From an uncultured Clostridia bacterium (GTDB lineage: Bacteria; Bacillota; Clostridia; Christensenellales; UBA1242), in contig CALNBM010000036.1 of NCBI GenBank assembly GCA_937874195.1, positions 1-34,049 on the forward strand: a stretch of DNA of 34,049 nt, given 5' to 3'. Every line of letters begins with the position of its first letter. The first letter of the stretch is position 1. The notes below the pieces were generated by a model. The model ran no database searches, was not told the DNA's origin, and was given only the letters and a program-made list of their open reading frames with translations. The translations under genes were made by a program, and so were the position numbers. Positions 8,092 through 16,501 of the stretch are shown here, piece by piece.

Positions 8092-9999
8092 TTATTCTGT
8101 TGTCAATATTACCACTGCATTTTTATAAACATAAGTGTTAGGCGATGGCGTTTGACTTTGAACGAAAAATCCTTCACCCACTAATTTAATTTGCAAACTT
8201 AAATTTCTTAAAATTGTTAAAGCCTCCGCTAATCTCATGCCAACCAAATTTGGCATAAGAATGTTTTTTTCCATATTAGCCTTATCTTCTTCTAATCCCA
8301 CTGGTTGATAATTCTTTAAAGAAATAATATCTTCAAAAATTGGCTTTGCATAAGGAGTTGCAACTATACTTCCAAAGAAATGACCACTTGCCGGCTCGTC
8401 AGCTAAAATTAAAATGGTGTAATCAGGATCATTTGCCGGAAATGAACCGATAAACGATGAAATATATTTATCGCTTATTCTTCCGTCAGTATATTTTTGC
8501 GTTGTACCAGTTTTACCACTTACTCTATAACCGGGAATAAACGCTTCGATAGCAGCAAATTTTTTTACAACTTCTTCAAACATTACTTTCATTTTTTCAC
8601 TGGTATCGGCGGATACTGTTTTTTGAATTAACTCAGGCTCAGTTTGTGAAATAATTTTTCCGTTTACATCTCTAACCTCTTTCACTAAATATGGCTTCAT
8701 TAAATTTCCACCGTTAAGTACTGAATTGACTGCGGTAATTAATTGGAGTGGAGAAATTGCGATTGCTTGCCCAAAACCCATTCTTGCTAAATCTACAATT
8801 TTAGCGTTATTTCTATTCATAATTATGCCACTTGCTTCAGCTAAGAAATCAACACCTAATTTGTCTCCTAGTCCAAACTTATTAAAATATTCATACATTC
8901 TATCATAACCTAACCTAAGTGCTAAATCCACAAACACTGAGTTGCAACTGTTGCATAATCCATCAGTTAGTGTTTGATGACCATGACCTATTGATTTCCA
9001 ACACTTTATTCTTTCATTATCAACAATTCGATAACCCGGATCATAAAAAGTATCGGTAAGTTTAGCAACCCCACTATCAAGTGCTGCAGCCATAGTTAAC
9101 ACTTTAAAAGTTGAACCCGGTTCATAATTATCTGTAATTGCTATATTTCTTACACTACTTAATAACTCTTCAACATTGTCGCGTGGTGGACTATTTAAAT
9201 TAAAACTTGGTTTTGAACTAACTGCAACAATCTCGCCAGTTTTTGTATTCATTATAATACCTGTTGCCGATTTAGGCTCGTGGTCTTGCATTAATTTTAC
9301 AAGTGACCGCTCTAATGATTGTTGAATATTAACATCAATAGTAAGTGTTAAGCTGCATCCATCAATGCTTGGCAAATAGTGGCTAAGCGTGTTGTCAATC
9401 TGCACACCTCTAACATCGCTCTGGTCTATTATCATGCCGTTGACACCTTTCAAGTACTTATCATAGGCTACTTCAATTCCAGCCTGTCCCACATTATCAA
9501 TAGTTGTGAAACCCAAAACTTGTGTTGCTAAATCACCAAAAGGATAATATCTGGCATTGTTTTCACTAAGTTTTATACCACTTATATTACTATCTTTTAA
9601 TAACTTTGCTTGCGTTTCTTCCACTTGCAATTTAATTAAAACTTCGCTATAATTGGTGTTTTGCACTTTTCTTAATGTGTCATCAAAATCCAAGTTTAGC
9701 GTGGTGCTTAAAAAAAGGCTAACACTGGGCGCATCTTTTATCATGCTTGGTCTAACATAAACATCGTAAGTTGTGTAACTTTGCGCTAACACAACCCCGT
9801 TTGCATCAAAAATATCACCGCGTTTAGCGTTGATAGGTAAATCTCTAGACCATTGTTCGCTCGCCTTTATCTGTAACCATTTGCCTTGAATGATTTGAAT
9901 ATAAGCAAGTTTAAAAAAAACAATTAAAAAAATAGAGATTATAAGCATAAACACTACTAATAATCTCTTTTGTAGGGAAAATATTGAATTATTTGACAA
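8092..9999 (-). CDS. spoVD: Class B penicillin-binding protein with PASTA domain, SpoVD/FtsI type
   Basis: Membrane-anchored peptidoglycan transpeptidase. One N-terminal membrane helix (about 11-35) is followed by the PBP dimerisation domain (about 50-215) and the transpeptidase domain with the active-site Ser in STFK (296-299), SCN (351-353) and KTGT (496-499). A single PASTA domain follows at about 575-635. The 635-aa length and lone PASTA domain match SpoVD, the sporulation PBP, or the vegetative division PBP (FtsI/Pbp2B); sequence alone does not separate them. The start is TTG, with GGGGGA seven bases upstream and four bases after the ftsL stop. It probably partners the SEDS protein at 1970-3136 and is inserted with FtsL. 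Confidence 0.93.
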   Translation of the reverse strand: MSNNSIFSLQKRLLVVFMLIISIFLIVFFKLAYIQIIQGKWLQIKASEQWSRDLPINAKRGDIFDANGVVLAQSYTTYDVYVRPSMIKDAPSVSLFLSTTLNLDFDDTLRKVQNTNYSEVLIKLQVEETQAKLLKDSNISGIKLSENNARYYPFGDLATQVLGFTTIDNVGQAGIEVAYDKYLKGVNGMIIDQSDVRGVQIDNTLSHYLPSIDGCSLTLTIDVNIQQSLERSLVKLMQDHEPKSATGIIMNTKTGEIVAVSSKPSFNLNSPPRDNVEELLSSVRNIAITDNYEPGSTFKVLTMAAALDSGVAKLTDTFYDPGYRIVDNERIKCWKSIGHGHQTLTDGLCNSCNSVFVDLALRLGYDRMYEYFNKFGLGDKLGVDFLAEASGIIMNRNNAKIVDLARMGFGQAIAISPLQLITAVNSVLNGGNLMKPYLVKEVRDVNGKIISQTEPELIQKTVSADTSEKMKVMFEEVVKKFAAIEAFIPGYRVSGKTGTTQKYTDGRISDKYISSFIGSFPANDPDYTILILADEPASGHFFGSIVATPYAKPIFEDIISLKNYQPVGLEEDKANMEKNILMPNLVGMRLAEALTILRNLSLQIKLVGEGFFVQSQTPSPNTYVYKNAVVILTTE

Positions 10000-10003
10000 G
10001 TTT

Positions 10004-10591
10004 TCATCCCCCGTTAATCAACGAACTTATGAAATTACATAACTTATTGAAAAAATTTGTTTCACCTTCTAGTTCAACATACTTAGTGGTTTCTGGCAAA
10101 CTCAAATAAACAGCATTACCTGCATTTTCCAAGTAGCCTTCTGCCCTTAATTTTTCTTTAAAAGCCTCTTCGCTTGGCAAACTGTCATATTCGCTAATAA
10201 TTTCATTGAGAGTGTTTTGTTCCATTTTAACACCTTCTCGTAATATTGTTATGCCGTACGACATTGAATTTATAACAAAAAAGTTGTAAATAACTAAAAA
10301 AGCTAGTAAAGCCACAACGCTAATTGCACTCACAATAAAAAGTTTGGTTTTAAATTGCACTGCGATTTCTTGCACTGCATTTGTTTTAACAAGAGTAAGT
10401 TTTTTAAAATCTGTATCAGCAACCGTAGCATTATCATATTCTTGAAAAAGATTTCTTACTTTTTCAGGATTGTATGAATCGTCAAACTTCCTAACTTGTG
10501 AAGAAACACCACCATAAGATGAAGGGTACAAATTTTTGCCCACAATCGTGTTGTTTTCTTCATCTAGAATTAACTTTTTATATTCTTTCAC
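10004..10591 (-). CDS. ftsL: FtsL-like cell division protein
   Basis: Small bitopic membrane protein in the position always held by ftsL, between rsmH and the PBP gene. It has a long hydrophilic N-terminal part of about 80 residues, one membrane helix at about 84-107, and a short extracytoplasmic segment of about 90 residues with a weak coiled-coil look. At 195 aa it is longer than typical FtsL (about 90-120 aa), mainly through the N-terminal cytoplasmic extension. FtsL helps recruit and activate the FtsW-PBP complex at the septum. It begins with GTG preceded by AGGAG and AGGGAA, 17 bp after rsmH. The family call rests on position and topology more than on sequence motifs, as FtsL evolves fast. 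Confidence 0.75.
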   Translation of the reverse strand: MKEYKKLILDEENNTIVGKNLYPSSYGGVSSQVRKFDDSYNPEKVRNLFQEYDNATVADTDFKKLTLVKTNAVQEIAVQFKTKLFIVSAISVVALLAFLVIYNFFVINSMSYGITILREGVKMEQNTLNEIISEYDSLPSEEAFKEKLRAEGYLENAGNAVYLSLPETTKYVELEGETNFFNKLCNFISSLINGG

Positions 10592-10608
10592 TTCCCTTTT
10601 AGCTCCTT

Positions 10609-11532
10609 TTAGATTTTCTCAATAACTCTTAGTTTTGCGCTTGAACTTCTTGGGTTTTTATTTAATTCTTCTTGAGTGGGGATAATTGGTTTTTTATTTA
10701 TAATAATTATTTCCGCTTTATTATTACAAATACATATAGGGATTTTTTTATCACAAATACAGTTTAACGATAATGCTTTAAAAGTGTTTTTAACAATTCT
10801 ATCTTCAAGTGAATGAAAAGTTATAACTGCTAGCCTTCCGCCTTTTTTAAGCTTATTTACCATTTGCTTCAAACACTGCTCTAAATAATCTAGTTCCTCA
10901 TTAACTTCAATTCTAATTGCTTGAAATATTCTTGCAATAGTGGTTAAATTATTGAAAGGAACAACAGAAGTTATAATATCAACTAATTGCCTTGTTGTTT
11001 CGATTGGCTTAATTTTTCGATTTTTAGCTATAGCTCTAACAATATTTTTAGTTTTTGGCTCTTCACCATATTCAAAAAATATTTTAATCAGCCTATTTTC
11101 ATCAAATTTATTTACAACTTCATAAGCATCAAGATTTTTTGTTTGGTCCATGCGCATATCAAGTTTTGCATCATGCCTAAATGAAAATCCGCGCTCGGCA
11201 GTATCTAATTGATAACTGCTTACTCCTAAATCTAATAGTATACCGTCAACTGCATCAATGTTTAATTCTTCTAATATACTTTCAATTTGTTTAAAATCAC
11301 TTTTAACAAATGTAACATTATTTGATGCACTAAACTTTTCGTATCCAAACGCAAGTGCATCATCGTCCTTATCAATAGCAATTAATCTGCCAGATTTTAA
11401 ACTTTCCAGTATTTTAGAAGAGTGACCACCACCTCCAAAAGTACCATCAACATAAATTCCGTCTCCTTTAATGTTTAGTGCTTCGATAACTTCTTTTAAT
11501 AATACTGGTGTGTGTTTGAATTGTTTTTCCAT
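10609..11532 (-). CDS. rsmH: 16S rRNA (cytosine-1402-N4)-methyltransferase (RsmH/MraW)
   Basis: SAM-dependent methyltransferase that modifies C1402 in the ribosomal P site of 16S rRNA. The family signature HTPVLLKEVIEAL opens the protein, the SAM-binding loop is at GTFGGGGHSSKIL (about 30-42), LLDLGVSSYQLD follows near 100, and the C-terminal part carries FHSLEDRIVK near 241 and NPRSSSAKLRV at the end. Length 307 aa is standard. ATG start two bases after the mraZ stop, with no clear ribosome binding site, so translation is probably coupled to mraZ. A four-Cys cluster (CICDKKIPICIC, near 254-265) lies where other RsmH proteins also carry Cys. Confidence 0.96.
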   Translation of the reverse strand: MEKQFKHTPVLLKEVIEALNIKGDGIYVDGTFGGGGHSSKILESLKSGRLIAIDKDDDALAFGYEKFSASNNVTFVKSDFKQIESILEELNIDAVDGILLDLGVSSYQLDTAERGFSFRHDAKLDMRMDQTKNLDAYEVVNKFDENRLIKIFFEYGEEPKTKNIVRAIAKNRKIKPIETTRQLVDIITSVVPFNNLTTIARIFQAIRIEVNEELDYLEQCLKQMVNKLKKGGRLAVITFHSLEDRIVKNTFKALSLNCICDKKIPICICNNKAEIIIINKKPIIPTQEELNKNPRSSSAKLRVIEKI

Positions 11533-11534
11533 TT

Positions 11535-11969
11535 TTAAATGTTTAGTTCGCTTAACTTACTAACGCTTTCGTCAAAAGTAAATTCACTTCCCTTATATTC
11601 CTGCCAATTTTCTTCGCTCCAAATTTCAATTCTATTGCCCACACCAATAAAAACAATATTTTTTAAAATCTTCGCGTATTCTTTTAGCGTTGAAGGCATA
11701 AGAAACCTTCCTTGAGAATCTTCTTGTGCTTCAAAAGACGAGCTAAGCAACATTCTTATAGGTTTTTGAGTGTTTATATCGAAAGTTGGCACTGCAGAAA
11801 GTTTAACTAAAAATTCATCAACAAAATATTTTTTATCAAAAACAAACAAACATCCATTTGTTCCTTTTGTGATAATGCATTCTTTTGTTGAAAAAGCACT
11901 TTTTAACTTAGCGGGAATTCTTATTCTTCCCTTTTCATCTAATTGATGAAAAAATTCTCCGAAAAACAC
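11535..11969 (-). CDS. mraZ: Transcriptional regulator MraZ
   Basis: DNA-binding protein that in Escherichia coli and mollicutes binds direct repeats upstream of its own gene and controls the dcw cluster. Two SpoVT/AbrB-like halves are visible: DEKGRIRIPAKLK near residue 11 and DSQGRFLMPSTLK near residue 85, each with the DxxGR pattern of the family. Length 144 aa is normal. The start is GTG with AAAGGAG upstream; no in-frame ATG precedes the first domain. It heads the mraZ-rsmH-ftsL-pbp unit, and three matching operator repeats lie in its promoter. Confidence 0.96.
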   Translation of the reverse strand: MFFGEFFHQLDEKGRIRIPAKLKSAFSTKECIITKGTNGCLFVFDKKYFVDEFLVKLSAVPTFDINTQKPIRMLLSSSFEAQEDSQGRFLMPSTLKEYAKILKNIVFIGVGNRIEIWSEENWQEYKGSEFTFDESVSKLSELNI

Positions 11970-11990
11970 TTTTACTCCTTTTACAATTCC

Positions 11991-12032
11991 ATTATATAAC
12001 TTTTTTTAACCACTTCCAACCATTTTTAACCA
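11991..12032 (-). promoter_or_regulatory. mraZ promoter with MraZ-type operator
   Basis: On the minus strand a promoter reads TTGGAA (12014-12019), 17-bp spacer, TATAAT (11991-11996). Overlapping the -35 are three TGGTT repeats at 12028-12032, 12018-12022 and 12008-12012, in exact 10-bp steps. Known MraZ operators are three or more TGGG-like boxes with 5-bp spacers in direct repeat, so spacing and place fit autoregulation. The box here is TGGTT, not TGGGN. Confidence 0.8.
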
Positions 12033-12060
12033 CATTTCACTAAAAACTTAATAAAAAATA

Positions 12061-12091
12061 AAAAATAAGGTTGTTAAAACTCCTTATTTTT
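12061..12091 (-). terminator. Terminator after the metallophosphoesterase gene
   Basis: Perfect 10-bp stem, AAAAATAAGG (12061-12070) with CCTTATTTTT (12082-12091), and an 11-base loop. On the minus strand it is followed by a T-rich tail. It separates the phosphoesterase from the mraZ promoter. The symmetric A and T tracts would let it work in both directions. Confidence 0.75.
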
Positions 12092-12155
12092 GTAAAAAAA
12101 AATTATATAAATGGCTAATATCAAGATTTTACTATGTTATTAGTGTAATAATTTA

Positions 12156-12851
12156 TTAAATAATTCTAATTAACTTATTATTTACCAAATCACACGATGA
12201 TAAAAAATATTTTATATTGTTTTTTTGAAACTTAAATTTTGTCTTAGGTGAAGGTCCATGCAAATGTCCAAAGACAACAATATCAACTTTATAACTTTCA
12301 AAAAGTTTTGTCATTTCATTTTTTTGAAACTTATTATTCATAGGTGGAAAATGAGTGAGAACAATTAATGTATCACTTTCTTGTTGCAATTTTTTTGCTG
12401 CTTTTAACGACAACTCCATTCTTATAAGTTCGCGTTTATAAATTTTCTCATTTTCAGGAGTCTCTTTACCATCGTCTGCTGGCGACCACCCCCTACTACC
12501 TGCAACAATAACATTGCCAATTTTAACAGCGTCATTTTGAAGAGCAATTATTTTTTCTGGCAAGTTTTCTCTAACTTGTGAAATACTATTCCACCAATAA
12601 TCATGATTGCCTTTAATTATTATTTTATTGCCTTTAAATTTTGATATATATTGCAAATCCGGAATAGCATTTTCGAACTTCATTGCCCATGAAATATCTC
12701 CGCCGATTAATACTATGTCGTCATCACAAACTGTGTTTTTCCAATTTTTTTCAATTTTTTCCAAATAATTATCCCAAACAGGCCCAAAAATATCCATAGG
12801 CTTGTTGGAATTTATGCTTAAATGCAAATCCGATATTGCAAAAACTTTCAT
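12156..12851 (-). CDS. Calcineurin-like metallophosphoesterase
   Basis: Predicted cytoplasmic hydrolase of the calcineurin-like superfamily with a two-metal centre. The metal-binding motifs occur in order: SDLHLS (Asp8, His10), GGDISWAM near residue 50, KGNHDYWW near residue 80, THFPPM near residue 166 and VVFGHLHG near residue 192. The 231-aa protein has no signal peptide or membrane helix and resembles a group of uncharacterised Firmicute phosphohydrolases. ATG start with AAAGGAAA upstream. It forms its own unit, ended by the hairpin at 12061-12091. The substrate cannot be predicted from the sequence. Confidence 0.88.
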   Translation of the reverse strand: MKVFAISDLHLSINSNKPMDIFGPVWDNYLEKIEKNWKNTVCDDDIVLIGGDISWAMKFENAIPDLQYISKFKGNKIIIKGNHDYWWNSISQVRENLPEKIIALQNDAVKIGNVIVAGSRGWSPADDGKETPENEKIYKRELIRMELSLKAAKKLQQESDTLIVLTHFPPMNNKFQKNEMTKLFESYKVDIVVFGHLHGPSPKTKFKFQKNNIKYFLSSCDLVNNKLIRII

Positions 12852-13500
12852 AATTTCCTTTTCTTTATATAAAATTAGCTAAAACTTAAAAAAAAACTTA
12901 TACTTGCTCTAATAATTTTATAACATGATTTTCGTTTGTTATAACAAAATAATTTTGCATAAAAATTAAATAAAAATCCATTCTTGCTAGATTAATAGTA
13001 TGAGCATGCTTTTTTTATTTGTTTATAAATTATAACATAGTGAAATTATTTCACCAAATTTTTTTTTAAGTCAAAGCAGTTTTAAATAGTATAAATATTT
13101 TTTTTAAAAAAGGCGTGATAACTATTAGTTTTTAGTCTTTGTTTATTACCTTAACCAGTTACATTATATTAACACTCGCAATTTTAAGGCTTTTTGCTTT
13201 TTATTTGAGTGTCAATTTTTGTTTGATAATAAATATCCCCACCTAAAAGTTATATTTTTATGTGAGATGCTAAGCCCTTTTCACCTTGTTTAAAGGTGCA
13301 TTTTAATTTTATCATTTGGTGTTTTTAGTTTTAAATAGGTTAGATATTTATTTCACACTTATTTGGTTTGAAATCATATATTCTTTCTTGATTTCTTATT
13401 CTGCTATTGCTTTATTTCTCCCTACCGTAATTTTTAGGATGTTTTTGTCTATAAAAAAGTTTTTCTTTCACACATAGCATGTGGTTGCTTTAAACAAAAA
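12852..13500. other. AT-rich intergenic region upstream of the phosphoesterase
   Basis: Roughly 650 bp with no gene I can support. A perfect 14-bp palindrome, TTTGTTATAACAAA, lies at 12935-12948, about 85-97 bp before the phosphoesterase start, with TATAAA downstream of it on the minus strand; this could be an operator next to a promoter. A 6-bp stem with a 5-base loop (CACCTT/AAGGTG, 13282-13298) is also present. No conserved RNA family was recognised. Confidence 0.45.
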
Positions 13501-13540
13501 AGCGAATTATTTCGATTTCGAAACACTTCGCTAATTTTTT
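13501..13540 (-). terminator. Terminator after the cysteine-rich protein gene
   Basis: Outer stem AGCGAA (13501-13506) with TTCGCT (13527-13532) and an inner stem TTTCG (13510-13514) with CGAAA (13519-13523). A/T tracts flank it on both sides, giving a T-run on the minus strand. It starts about 30 bp past the stop of the gene at 13561-14208 and could act in both directions. Confidence 0.8.
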
Positions 13541-13560
13541 TGTTGTTAAAATTTATAACG

Positions 13561-14208
13561 CTAACAACGAACTGGTTGTTGAGCTGGAAAAAGTGGTAGT
13601 TCAAAAACTGCGCTACATCTTTCTTGACTAAATTCCTGACATGGTGGAATATATGCATACCCATATGTTGGAACTAATATATCTGCTTCAACAACAATTT
13701 TTATTATTAGTGTAACACATAAGTCAACAGTAAACACATTGCTACTTAAGTGTTCGCCATCGGAACAAACTGCTGAACCAAAAGCTTCAACTGCGAAAGG
13801 TACAATTGAAGGTTGCGGAACATATAACACAACATCGTTAGATATCTCTATTGTGCCTGTTCCCGTGCCTGGTACGCCATTAGCATCGGTATAATGAATA
13901 GTGATAGGAATGTTTGCATCAGCAGAAACTCTTGCAAAACATGGTTTATCATCAAACCTATCCACAACAACATTAGTAAGATTTATATTACCGCTTGACG
14001 AGCAACTAACAAAAGTTAACGGAAATGTTGGATTTGCAGGAGTAAAATTATTTATAGCAATTTGTTCATCAACTAGTTGTACTTGTTTCATGCAAGCGTC
14101 GAAAACTTTTTTAACCTGAATAACAGCCTTTTCACATAAACCGTTTATTGGATTGCCGATAATTGGGCCAGGTAGATTACCTTGTCTATTTCCTGAGAAG
14201 AATGACAT
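13561..14208 (-). CDS. Cysteine-rich protein of unknown function, possible spore coat protein
   Basis: I do not recognise a named family with certainty. The 215-aa protein has no signal peptide or membrane helix. It contains nine Cys, at about 25, 39, 69, 90, 148, 164, 190, 198 and 215, the last being the terminal residue. The N-terminus is Gly/Asn/Pro-rich. The middle (about 75-180) reads as alternating beta strands with Gly-Thr turns, and the end carries YGYAYIPPCQEF followed by FELPLFPAQ. The ribosome binding site, AGGAGGT, is the strongest in the window. It is monocistronic, with a structured leader upstream and a terminator downstream. Many cysteines, no export signal and strong expression signals in a spore-former suggest a coat or other cross-linked spore layer protein, but this is inference. 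Confidence 0.7.
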   Translation of the reverse strand: MSFFSGNRQGNLPGPIIGNPINGLCEKAVIQVKKVFDACMKQVQLVDEQIAINNFTPANPTFPLTFVSCSSSGNINLTNVVVDRFDDKPCFARVSADANIPITIHYTDANGVPGTGTGTIEISNDVVLYVPQPSIVPFAVEAFGSAVCSDGEHLSSNVFTVDLCVTLIIKIVVEADILVPTYGYAYIPPCQEFSQERCSAVFELPLFPAQQPVRC

Positions 14209-14238
14209 GTTTGTTTATTACCTCCTAACTTTATAACT

Positions 14239-14363
14239 AGTAAGCTATCGGATAATAATTTTTTTGCACACAAAACATTAATAAAGTGCCAAGCAATTTT
14301 TATGTATTACCAAACATTGTTTGATAATTAATCCGATAACACTTTATTATATGCTATCTTACT
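14239..14363 (-). promoter_or_regulatory. Structured leader and promoter candidate of the cysteine-rich protein gene
   Basis: Several nested inverted repeats occur upstream of the gene. TATCGGAT at 14246-14253 pairs with ATCCGATA at 14331-14338, extended by AAT/ATT with a one-base bulge. AATAAAGTG at 14280-14288 pairs with CACTTTATT at 14340-14348. AGTAAG at 14239-14244 pairs with CTTACT at 14358-14363. CAAAC/GTTTG at 14311-14323 forms a local hairpin. A -10-like TATAAT on the minus strand at 14346-14351, within CATATAATA, would start a leader of about 130 nt closed by the first pair. CATATAATA also resembles sporulation sigma -10 elements, but I find no clear -35. Confidence 0.45.
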
Positions 14364-14465
14364 AATCAATTGTGCGGTAAAACAAAAATATAAATTAATT
14401 ATAAGTATAAAAAAAACACTTTTCTCAAAGAGCACTTAGTCAGTTGCTTTATCTTATGGCAACTA

Positions 14466-15317
14466 TCACACAGTTGGTTTAACTTTTTTTATTTTTTTTC
14501 TAAATTTATCAAAAAAATTAGTTGTTTTTTCAGCTTTAATCTTAGTGGAACTAACAGCCCATATAATAAAACCGGCTGAAATTAAGACGGTTGAAATACT
14601 CATTGAAAGCCATTGTGTCATGTTAAATTGTTGAATTTCATCAAATGAAGCCATAACAATTTGGTAAAAATTAAGTGGAGTAAAAGATACTAATGTATAT
14701 CCGCCAATTTTTATTTCATTTAATAATTTTGTCAACACTATTAAAGTTATTAATGTTATAACCACAGGAATCCATCGTTTTTTACTAATAGCATTTAAAG
14801 ATACCAGCATAATAGTTAAGAATGTTATAAAAATAAGTAGGAAACAAGAATTTTTAATTAGATATAAAACATCAAATCCACCACTGTCAAATAATAATAT
14901 AGTAAATACAAAATTAATAAGAGCTGCAAATATATAACTAATAACAACAATTAAAGTGGTTGAAAGGATTTTTGCACCTATCAAATAACTAGGTTTAATA
15001 CCAGAGTTTATCGGTAGAATCCATTGCTTCTTATTTATTTCTTGCGATATTGCGCCACAAAAAAATATTATAATAACAATTATAAAATAGGTTGCCATAA
15101 AAGATGCAAAATACATAAAACTTGTTGCGTAATTGCTTTGAAAAAATACCGCAAATTCACCAAGTTGATCTGCAGATATATAGTCTTTTAGAAATGCAAG
15201 CATTAAAACAGTAAATAATCCCATAAGTGATAAAGCAGCTGCAATTCCTAATGTCATAAAAAAGTTCTTTGTTCGCTTAGCCTCAATAAATTCTTTTTTT
15301 AAACATGCACTGAACAC
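14466..15317 (-). CDS. ABC-2 type transporter permease
   Basis: Membrane component of an ABC exporter. The 283 residues contain six hydrophobic helices, beginning near residues 18-42, with a cytoplasmic N-terminal segment and a basic Lys-rich C-terminal tail, as in ABC-2 permeases. The start is GTG; its first G is the last base of the upstream ATPase TAG stop, so translation is coupled. The substrate is unknown; such pairs export lipids, peptides or drugs. No Cys protease, immunity or two-component gene sits next to it, so context does not narrow the role. Confidence 0.85.
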   Translation of the reverse strand: MFSACLKKEFIEAKRTKNFFMTLGIAAALSLMGLFTVLMLAFLKDYISADQLGEFAVFFQSNYATSFMYFASFMATYFIIVIIIFFCGAISQEINKKQWILPINSGIKPSYLIGAKILSTTLIVVISYIFAALINFVFTILLFDSGGFDVLYLIKNSCFLLIFITFLTIMLVSLNAISKKRWIPVVITLITLIVLTKLLNEIKIGGYTLVSFTPLNFYQIVMASFDEIQQFNMTQWLSMSISTVLISAGFIIWAVSSTKIKAEKTTNFFDKFRKKIKKVKPTV

Positions 15318-16237
15318 TATTTTTTTCCCCCTTTGCTTTCCATTAAATAAATTTCTTCAAGCGTATTTCGTTTTAATGTAATTTCGTTAAAGTCGATATC
15401 TTTTTCAAGAAGAGTTTTAATAATTTGTTTTTTATTTTCATTACCGGAAAATGCAATTTCAATGCCATCGGTTGTAATTTCCACAGATTTTGATAATTTC
15501 TTTTCTTTAACAGAATTCTTAATTTTTTCCGCATCTTCGCCCGCGCATGAAATCTTTAAAACACTTTGGTTATAGCGAGCTAGCACATCGGTTATGCTAC
15601 CTTCTACTACAATTTTACCGTTTATAAGTAATCCCACTCTATCACATGCACGCTCAATATCATTTAAAATATGTGTACTTAAAATTATGGTTTTGCCTTG
15701 TTTTTTAAGGTCTTTAATAATATTTAACACCTCAAATCGCCCTTCAGGGTCAAGCGCACTTGAAGGTTCATCCATTAATATTAACTGCGGTTCAAAAATA
15801 AGCCCAGCAGCAATTCCCATTCTTTGTTTCATTCCTCTGGAAAAAGATTTAATTTGTTTTGTGCCAACATTATCTAAGCCTACAAGTTTTAAAATTTCCT
15901 TAGAGCGGGATAACACTTCAACTTTGGTTTTATTAGACGGTGAATAAATAAAATCTAAATACTCGTAAGCATTCATATATTCAAACATTGAAGGGTTATC
16001 AATAACATAACCAATTTTTTGTGATAAATCATTCATGTTTTTAATTTGCGTTTCATCAATATAAATTTCGCCCGAATTTGCTTGCAAAACTTGAGCAATT
16101 ATATTAAAAAGCGTTGTTTTACCAGCACCGTTAGCACCAATTAAACCATATACTTCGCCTTCTTTAATTTCTAAATCTATACCTTTTAATACTTCATTTT
16201 CATTAAAACTTTTATAAATTCCTTTGACTTTTAACAT
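15317..16237 (-). CDS. ABC transporter ATP-binding protein
   Basis: Cytoplasmic ATPase of an ABC-2 exporter. Motifs in order: Walker A GANGAGKT at 34-41, signature SFSRGMKQR at 131-139, Walker B LILMDEP at 152-158 and the switch His at 189 (STHIL). A C-terminal extension of about 90 residues (about 215-306) is typical of the CcmA/DrrA-like group and is not an extra catalytic domain. ATG start with AGGAG. A promoter is visible 32-59 bp upstream. Transcribed with the permease at 14466-15317. Confidence 0.92.
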   Translation of the reverse strand: MLKVKGIYKSFNENEVLKGIDLEIKEGEVYGLIGANGAGKTTLFNIIAQVLQANSGEIYIDETQIKNMNDLSQKIGYVIDNPSMFEYMNAYEYLDFIYSPSNKTKVEVLSRSKEILKLVGLDNVGTKQIKSFSRGMKQRMGIAAGLIFEPQLILMDEPSSALDPEGRFEVLNIIKDLKKQGKTIILSTHILNDIERACDRVGLLINGKIVVEGSITDVLARYNQSVLKISCAGEDAEKIKNSVKEKKLSKSVEITTDGIEIAFSGNENKKQIIKTLLEKDIDFNEITLKRNTLEEIYLMESKGGKK

Positions 16238-16268
16238 GGTATCTCCTAAGCGTTTTTATACTGCAAAA

Positions 16269-16296
16269 ATTATAACATATATGCAAACCTTTACAA
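16269..16296 (-). promoter_or_regulatory. Promoter of the ABC exporter operon
   Basis: TTGTAA (16291-16296), 16-bp spacer, TATAAT (16269-16274) on the minus strand. It lies between the clpX terminator hairpin and the ATPase gene, whose AGGAG and ATG follow about 20-30 bp further on. Confidence 0.65.
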
Positions 16297-16301
16297 AATA
16301 A

Positions 16302-16333
16302 AAAAAAGCGGTTATATAAAGTTCCGCTTTTTT
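16302..16333 (-). terminator. Terminator downstream of clpX
   Basis: AAAAAAGCGG (16302-16311) pairs with CCGCTTTTTT (16324-16333) around a 12-base loop, giving a perfect 10-bp stem with a T-run in either direction. It lies about 170 bp after the clpX stop and just upstream of the ABC operon promoter. Confidence 0.82.
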
Positions 16334-16501
16334 ACTATATAAATTTATTTAAAATGAATTTATATAACTAAATTTATTATTATTTTTTGCTTTTTTAAAA
16401 GTTAAAAACTAATATTTTTATCTTATTCAATCACTATTTACCTTGTATCATTACAACTTATTCTTATATTGTATAATACCACTTTTTTTAAATTTTTATT
16501 T

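Noticed and set aside
13449..13664. 71-codon minus-strand frame overlapping the end of the cysteine-rich gene
   Set aside because: It runs out of frame through the 3' end of the real gene and through its terminator hairpin.
14442..14464. AGTTGC/GCAACT hairpin as terminator of the ABC permease
   Set aside because: The stem is only 6 bp and no T-run follows it closely on the minus strand.
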